Assembly (NCBI GenBank): GCA_016217585.1
Contig: JACRHQ010000057.1
Coordinates: 1 to 10,083, forward strand
Length of the DNA: 10,083 nt
DNA from: Candidatus Omnitrophota bacterium
Lineage (GTDB): Bacteria > Omnitrophota > Gorgyraeia > Zapsychrales > Zapsychraceae
Direction: 5' to 3'
Shown here: one piece after another, positions 5,249 to 10,083 of the stretch
How positions within the stretch are numbered: position 1 is the stretch's first letter
Layout: each line of letters starts with the position of its first letter
Translations under genes and position numbers: made by a program
Notes under the pieces: model-generated
The model's input: only the letters and a program-made list of their open reading frames with translations
The model's database searches: none
What the model was told of the DNA's origin: nothing

Positions 5249-6355
5249 GTGGACAGATATCTGACATCCCAAATTAAACATGACTTGAGCAAAAAGATGG
5301 TTTTCCTTGGCGGCCCCCGCCAGGTCGGGAAGACGACCCTTGCCAAAAGCATTTCCAAAGACCCCAAAGGCTACCTTAACTGGGACATCGCGGAACATCG
5401 GGAAAAAATTCTTAAACGCGAGATCCCTTCCTCGGAGATCCTTATCCTTGACGAAATCCATAAATACCGTTCCTGGCGTAACTACCTAAAAGGTCTATAT
5501 GACCTTTCCAAAGAACGCAAAATCCTGGTGACGGGAAGTGCCAGGCTGGACCTGTACCGCTTCGGGGGAGATTCCCTCCAGGGGCGGTATCATTATCTGC
5601 GCCTGCATCCCTTGTCTGTCGCGGAGCTTAAGATAAACCGCCAGGAAGATATCGGGCCTCTGCTGGAGTTGGGAGGGTTCCCCGAACCTTTTCTCGGCGG
5701 GTCTCAAGTGGAAGCCAGGCGCTGGTCGAGGGAATACCGCACCCGCCTGATCCGCGAAGATGTCGCTTCGCTGGAAAGGATCCAGGACCTGGGCAATCTG
5801 GAACTTCTGATGCTTCGGCTCCCCGAGCTTGTCGGCAGTCCGCTTTCGCTCAATGCCTTGCGCGAGGATTTGCAGATAAGCCATAAAACGCTCGCCTCCT
5901 GGGTATCGGTGTTGGAACGCATGTACGCGATCTTTCGATTGAGTCCGATCGGCGCGCCCAGGATCCGCGCCGTCAAAAAGGAACAAAAACACTACCATTT
6001 CGACTGGTCGTTGGTGCCTCAGATGCCGTACCGTTTTGAGAACCTGGCGGCATCACATCTTCTTAAATGGGTGCACTTCGAGCAGGACACCAAAGGCAGG
6101 GAGGTGGACCTCGCCTATTTCCGCGACATCGACGGCCGTGAAGTGGATTTTGTGGTCACCGAAAACCGCCGGCCCATCATGCTGGTCGAATGCAAATGGG
6201 CGGATGACGACCTCAGCAAGTCTCTGCGGTATCTGAAAAACAAATTTCCAAATGCCGTGGCGTGGCAGATTCATGCCGCCGGCAAGAAAGATTACGAGAC
6301 GGAGGACGGGATCCGCGTAGCGCCGGCGATCGAGCTTCTGAAGAAGCTCGTATAA
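5249..6355 (+). CDS. AAA ATPase with DUF4143 (nuclease-like) C-terminal domain
   Basis: Counting from the ATG at 5234, a P-loop ATPase domain occupies about residues 15-150: Walker A GGPRQVGKTT (26-35), Walker B ILILDEIH (69-76), a sensor-like VTGSARLDL (99-107) and LQGRYHYLRLHPLS (115-128). A winged-helix-like part follows (about 200-240). The DUF4143 domain comes next, with a PD-(D/E)XK-like pattern EVDFVV...ECK (D305, E319, K321). Members of this family are common, often patchily distributed, and their function is poorly known; roles linked to defence or mobile DNA are speculation. I chose the GTG at 5249 because the promoter places the transcript start after the ATG, and a product beginning VDRYLTSQI suits the family. 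It stands alone between two other units, with a possible operator upstream. Confidence 0.88.
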   Translation: MDRYLTSQIKHDLSKKMVFLGGPRQVGKTTLAKSISKDPKGYLNWDIAEHREKILKREIPSSEILILDEIHKYRSWRNYLKGLYDLSKERKILVTGSARLDLYRFGGDSLQGRYHYLRLHPLSVAELKINRQEDIGPLLELGGFPEPFLGGSQVEARRWSREYRTRLIREDVASLERIQDLGNLELLMLRLPELVGSPLSLNALREDLQISHKTLASWVSVLERMYAIFRLSPIGAPRIRAVKKEQKHYHFDWSLVPQMPYRFENLAASHLLKWVHFEQDTKGREVDLAYFRDIDGREVDFVVTENRRPIMLVECKWADDDLSKSLRYLKNKFPNAVAWQIHAAGKKDYETEDGIRVAPAIELLKKLV

Positions 6356-6360
6356 AATTT
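6331..6360 (+). terminator. Possible weak terminator hairpin at the ATPase stop codon
   Basis: CGAGCTTC (6331-6338) and GAAGCTCG (6343-6350) form a perfect 8-bp stem with a TGAA loop, followed by TATAAAATTTT containing the TAA stop. The downstream tract is AT-rich rather than a pure T-run, so termination would be weak. Confidence 0.3.
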
Positions 6361-6452
6361 TCCTGGACACTTCGGGAACGTCCTGGTTCCCCGTCACGGT
6401 CGGCTTCGGCAACACTGCGATGATACTGCGCTCTTATAAGGCAAGCAACTCT

Positions 6453-6481
6453 TTGACTTCACCTTAGATTTATGGTTCAAT
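6453..6481 (+). promoter_or_regulatory. Promoter of trpB, probably leaderless
   Basis: TTGACT (6453-6458, 5 of 6), a 17-bp spacer and TTCAAT (6476-6481, 4 of 6). The -10 ends 7 nt before the ATG at 6489. No trp leader peptide, attenuator or Trp-repressor-like palindrome is seen in 6356-6488. Confidence 0.65.
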
Positions 6482-6488
6482 AAAACCC

Positions 6489-7670
<1,182 letters not shown>

Positions 7671-7672
7671 TC

Positions 7673-7732
7673 GTCACCAAGTCACAAAGTCACCCAGTCA
7701 CCGGTGACCTTGTGACCTTGTGACCTTGTGAC
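7673..7732. repeat. GTCACnnn octamer palindromic array (copy B) between trpB and trpA
   Basis: GTCACCAA, GTCACAAA, GTCACCCA and GTCACC (7673-7702) meet their inverted counterparts GGTGACCTT..., with GTGACCTT repeated at 7704-7727 and ending GTGAC (7703-7732). The centre is CACCGGTG with no spacer. The 30-nt arms pair with only a handful of mismatches, all in the variable positions of the octamers. It starts 2 nt after the trpB stop and ends 2 nt before the trpA ATG. Confidence 0.9.
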
Positions 7733-7734
7733 TT

Positions 7735-8532
7735 ATGGAAAATAAAATTGATTTAAAATTTAAAGAATTAGAAAAGAAAAAGAAGAAAGCGTTCATCGCC
7801 TTCATCACCGCCGGCGACCCGAATTTATCCGTGACCGAAAAGCTCGTCCTGGCCTTTGAGAAGGCCGGCGTGGATATTGTCGAGCTGGGGGTGCCGTTTT
7901 CCGATCCTTTGGCTGACGGGCCCACGATCCAGGCCGCCTCGCAACGCGCGCTGAAAAAACATGTCAATCTGGAAAGCATTCTTGCCGTCGTTAAACGCAT
8001 CCGTCAGCGGTCCCAGATTCCGATTGCCCTGATGACGTATTACAACCCCGTCTTTCATTACGGAGAAGACCGGTTCACGGCTAAAGCCAAAGCGAGCGGT
8101 GTGGATGGGCTGATTATCCCCGACTTGCCGCCGGAAGAAGGACATAACCTGATCCGCGCGGCCCGGCAAGACGGCCTGGCCACGGTCTTTTTCCTCTCGC
8201 CGACAACAACGTCAGAAAGGATGCGGCGCGTCGCGAAATCTTCCACGGGGTTTATCTATTATGTTTCCTTAACCGGCGTCACCGGGGCCCGGCGGCAGCT
8301 GCCCGGCACGTTGCGCCGGCAAGTCGAACTGGCCAAGCGTTTCACGCGCAAACCCGTCTGCGTCGGTTTCGGTGTTTCCACGCCGGCCCAGATCAGGGCC
8401 GTGGCCGCGGCGGCGGACGGCGTGATCGTCGGCAGCGCCATCGTCAACGCCATCGCCAAACAAAAAAACTCCAAAAATCTGGTCCAACATGTATCATCCT
8501 TTGTCCAGCACCTGGCCGGGAGCCTTCACTAA
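7735..8532 (+). CDS. trpA: Tryptophan synthase alpha chain
   Basis: TrpA cleaves indole-3-glycerol phosphate to glyceraldehyde 3-phosphate and indole, which is channelled to TrpB. The 265-residue TIM barrel is of standard length. The catalytic acids are Glu50 in DIVELGVPFSDP and Asp61 in LADGPTIQ, matching alphaE49 and alphaD60 of the enteric enzyme. TYYNP (101-105), SLTGVTGAR (178-186, mobile loop 6 region) and the phosphate-binding GFGVST (211-216) and VGSAIV (232-237) are present. A Lys-rich stretch (KKKKK, 14-18) lies before the first barrel strand. The ATG sits 2 nt after the palindrome, with no Shine-Dalgarno. The stop is 2 nt before the next gene. Confidence 0.97.
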   Translation: MENKIDLKFKELEKKKKKAFIAFITAGDPNLSVTEKLVLAFEKAGVDIVELGVPFSDPLADGPTIQAASQRALKKHVNLESILAVVKRIRQRSQIPIALMTYYNPVFHYGEDRFTAKAKASGVDGLIIPDLPPEEGHNLIRAARQDGLATVFFLSPTTTSERMRRVAKSSTGFIYYVSLTGVTGARRQLPGTLRRQVELAKRFTRKPVCVGFGVSTPAQIRAVAAAADGVIVGSAIVNAIAKQKNSKNLVQHVSSFVQHLAGSLH

Positions 8533-8534
8533 TT

Positions 8535-9809
8535 ATGTACACAAAAACGACTTTACCTAACGGCCTGCGCATTGTCACCCACGACATGAAGGAACGCGAC
8601 AGCATCGCCCTCGGTTTATGGATCGGCGTCGGCGGTCGTCACGAGCAGGACCGCATCAAGGGGGCCGCGCATTTTCTGGAACACATCGTATTCAAGGGAA
8701 GCCGGAAATATCCCTGCGAAGAGATCAAGACATCGATCGAAGGGGTGGGAGGGGCGCTTAACGCCTTTACCTCCGAGGAACAGACCTGCTTCTACGCCAA
8801 GATTCCTTCCCGGCACCTCGCCCGGACCTTCGACGTCCTGGCGGACATGGTGGTGTATCCCAACATGGCCGAGCCGGACATCGCCAAGGAAAAGACAGTG
8901 GTCGTGGAAGAGATCAAGATGTACCGCGACCTGCCGCAATTCACGGCCATGGAACTCCTCGACGGACTTTTGTGGCCGGACCACCCGCTGGGCAAAAACC
9001 TGGCCGGTACGCCGGAAAGTGTGACGGCGTTCTCCCAAAACGACATCAAACAATTTCACCGGGAATACTACGTGCCCGCGAATATCGTCGTCGCGGCCTG
9101 CGGGCGGTTAAACCACGACCGGATCACGCGTCTGGCCAAGACCCGGTTCGGGAAAATGCCCTCGGCCGGTTTCCCCGGCTACCGCAAGGCGGACAACAGC
9201 CAATCCGCCCCGCGCGTCAGGCTTCTGTCGAAGAAAATCGAACAGATGCACGTGGCGCTGGGCACAATCGGCTACGATGAAGAACACAAGGACCGCCACG
9301 CCCTTAATCTTCTGAGCGTTATCCTGGGCGGCAACATGTCCAGCCGGCTGTTCGTGGAAATACGGGAAAAGCGCGGCCTCGCGTATTCGATCTCCAGCGT
9401 CTCCAGGACCATGCAGGATACCGGGGTATTCCTGGTCCGGGCCGGGGTGGACAACCAGAGGGTCGAGGAAACAATCCAGCTGATCCTCGCGGAACTGGAG
9501 AAAGTTAAACGCGCCGGAGTCACGACCGGCGAATTCACGCGCGCGCGGGATTATGTCCTGGGGCAGATGCTCCTGGGGCTCGAAGATACGATGGAACATA
9601 TGCTCTGGATCGGCGAGACCATGATCAGCCAGGACAAAACCAGGACATTAAAGTCGCTAATCAGGGATTACGAAAAAATCACCCGCGCCGACGTCCAGCG
9701 GGTGGCCAACGACGTTTTGCGCGCCGGGCGTTACAACCTTTCCGTAGTGGGCCCGCTGACCGGCGATCAGGAAAAACAGATCCCGCTGCTTCTCGGCGTG
9801 CGCAATTAA
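8535..9809 (+). CDS. M16-family zinc metallopeptidase (processing-peptidase-like)
   Basis: The 424-residue protein is a single-length member of the M16 family (bacterial relatives of mitochondrial processing peptidase). The inverted zinc motif HFLEH (His46, Glu49, His50) is present, and Glu126 in VVVEEIKMY is the probable third ligand, about 76 residues on. The second half carries NLLSVILGGNMSSRLF (258-273) and REKRGLAYS (277-285), a conserved substrate-binding region. No signal peptide is seen, so it is probably cytoplasmic. The substrate is unknown. It starts 2 nt after the trpA stop with no Shine-Dalgarno, so it is probably translated by coupling within the trpB-trpA transcript. The functional link to tryptophan synthesis is unclear. 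Confidence 0.93.
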   Translation: MYTKTTLPNGLRIVTHDMKERDSIALGLWIGVGGRHEQDRIKGAAHFLEHIVFKGSRKYPCEEIKTSIEGVGGALNAFTSEEQTCFYAKIPSRHLARTFDVLADMVVYPNMAEPDIAKEKTVVVEEIKMYRDLPQFTAMELLDGLLWPDHPLGKNLAGTPESVTAFSQNDIKQFHREYYVPANIVVAACGRLNHDRITRLAKTRFGKMPSAGFPGYRKADNSQSAPRVRLLSKKIEQMHVALGTIGYDEEHKDRHALNLLSVILGGNMSSRLFVEIREKRGLAYSISSVSRTMQDTGVFLVRAGVDNQRVEETIQLILAELEKVKRAGVTTGEFTRARDYVLGQMLLGLEDTMEHMLWIGETMISQDKTRTLKSLIRDYEKITRADVQRVANDVLRAGRYNLSVVGPLTGDQEKQIPLLLGVRN

Positions 9810-9815
9810 GCGATG

Positions 9816-9848
9816 AAATCATTTTAAAATCATTTTAAAATCATTTTT
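9816..9848 (+). repeat. Three 11-bp AAATCATTTTA repeats upstream of a promoter
   Basis: Copies at 9816-9826, 9827-9837 and 9838-9848 (the last ends in T) form an A/T-only tract apart from one C per unit. It stops 3 bp before the -35 box. Each AAAATCATTTT is nearly palindromic. Position and composition fit an UP element that recruits the RNA polymerase alpha subunit, or curved DNA. Confidence 0.8.
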
Positions 9849-9851
9849 GAT

Positions 9852-9880
9852 TTGACAAGCCATTTAATATCGGGTAGACT
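9852..9880 (+). promoter_or_regulatory. Strong promoter of the right-edge small gene
   Basis: A consensus TTGACA (9852-9857), a 17-bp spacer and TAGACT (9875-9880, 4 of 6), preceded by the AT-rich repeats. Transcription should begin at about 9887, giving a leader of about 40 nt, unlike the leaderless arrangement elsewhere in the window. Confidence 0.7.
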
Positions 9881-9917
9881 CTACTTAAATTTATTTTCCA
9901 CGAAGCATAATTCAGTG

Positions 9918-9926
9918 AAGGAGGAG
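9918..9926 (+). promoter_or_regulatory. Strong Shine-Dalgarno sequence
   Basis: AAGGAGGAG ends 2 nt before the ATG at 9929; the GGAGG core is 4 nt away. It is the only strong ribosome binding site in the window and fixes the start of the following gene. Confidence 0.85.
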
Positions 9927-9928
9927 CA

Positions 9929-10083
9929 ATGGAACAACTATCATTCTACGATGTGAAGACCAAAGGCAAATTCAATACCACCGAGTACAAAGTGCAGGAA
10001 AAGAGCGGCCGTTTCTTCGCCGTTGCCAAGTCCCCCAAAGGCACCCATGAATGCTGGATAGTTCTCAGCAAAGACCAGGCGGC
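9929..10083 (+). CDS. Small protein of unknown function, 3' end beyond the window
   Basis: Fifty-one codons are visible before the window ends: MEQLSFYDVKTKGKF, then EYKVQEKSGRFFAVAKSPKG and CWIVLSKDQ. The segment is soluble, basic and strand-forming, without signal peptide or membrane helix. I do not recognise a named family. A near-consensus promoter with an UP-like tract, a 40-nt leader and a strong Shine-Dalgarno point to high expression, as for an abundant small cytoplasmic protein. It is transcribed separately from the M16 peptidase gene. Confidence 0.8.
   Translation, partial: MEQLSFYDVKTKGKFNTTEYKVQEKSGRFFAVAKSPKGTHECWIVLSKDQA

Noticed and set aside
6356..6452. trp leader peptide or attenuator, with the GGGAAC/GTTCCC hairpin at 6374-6391
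   Set aside because: No Trp-rich short frame and no T-tract after the hairpin, and the trpB promoter lies downstream of it.

Overview
The window reads as chromosomal DNA of an uncultured Gram-negative-type bacterium. All confident genes lie on the + strand, they are housekeeping or biosynthetic, coding is dense and moderately GC-rich, and the short spacers are AT-rich. The lineage cannot be fixed from sequence alone. The small CxxC protein, the DUF3108 protein, the octamer palindromes between genes and the small protein at the right edge fit a candidate-phylum genome such as Omnitrophota, but this is a guess.

Left end (1-629): a toxin-antitoxin pair. The RelE/ParE-like toxin keeps its whole domain but has lost its in-frame start, apparently by one base. 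A CopG-type antitoxin follows. Positions 630-993 hold no protein gene but are dense with RNA signals. A good sigma70-type promoter (660-688) should start transcription at about 695, where the closing stem of a cyclic-di-GMP-I (GEMM) riboswitch begins. Its GAAA tetraloop, tetraloop receptor and ligand-contacting bases can all be found. Three mutually exclusive hairpins follow, then rsmE (16S rRNA m3U1498 methyltransferase), an unexpected target for this riboswitch.

Middle (1700-5114): a class I DAHP synthase gene (first step of the shikimate pathway) with its own promoter behind a 10-bp phased T-tract repeat. It is followed by a probable operon: a small zinc-ribbon protein, an M20 metallopeptidase and a secreted DUF3108 protein.

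Right part (5115-10083): a separately promoted AAA/DUF4143 ATPase, then trpB-trpA (tryptophan synthase) and an M16 zinc peptidase in one transcription unit. Last comes the start of a small unknown gene with a strong promoter and the only strong Shine-Dalgarno sequence in the window.

Two themes recur. First, four genes (DAHP synthase, zinc ribbon, ATPase, trpB) have a -10 hexamer only 6-8 nt before the start codon and no Shine-Dalgarno, so they are probably read as leaderless mRNAs. Second, two intergenic gaps (3186-3264 and 7671-7734) are filled almost exactly, stop to start, by inverted arrays of an 8-bp GTCACnnn unit.
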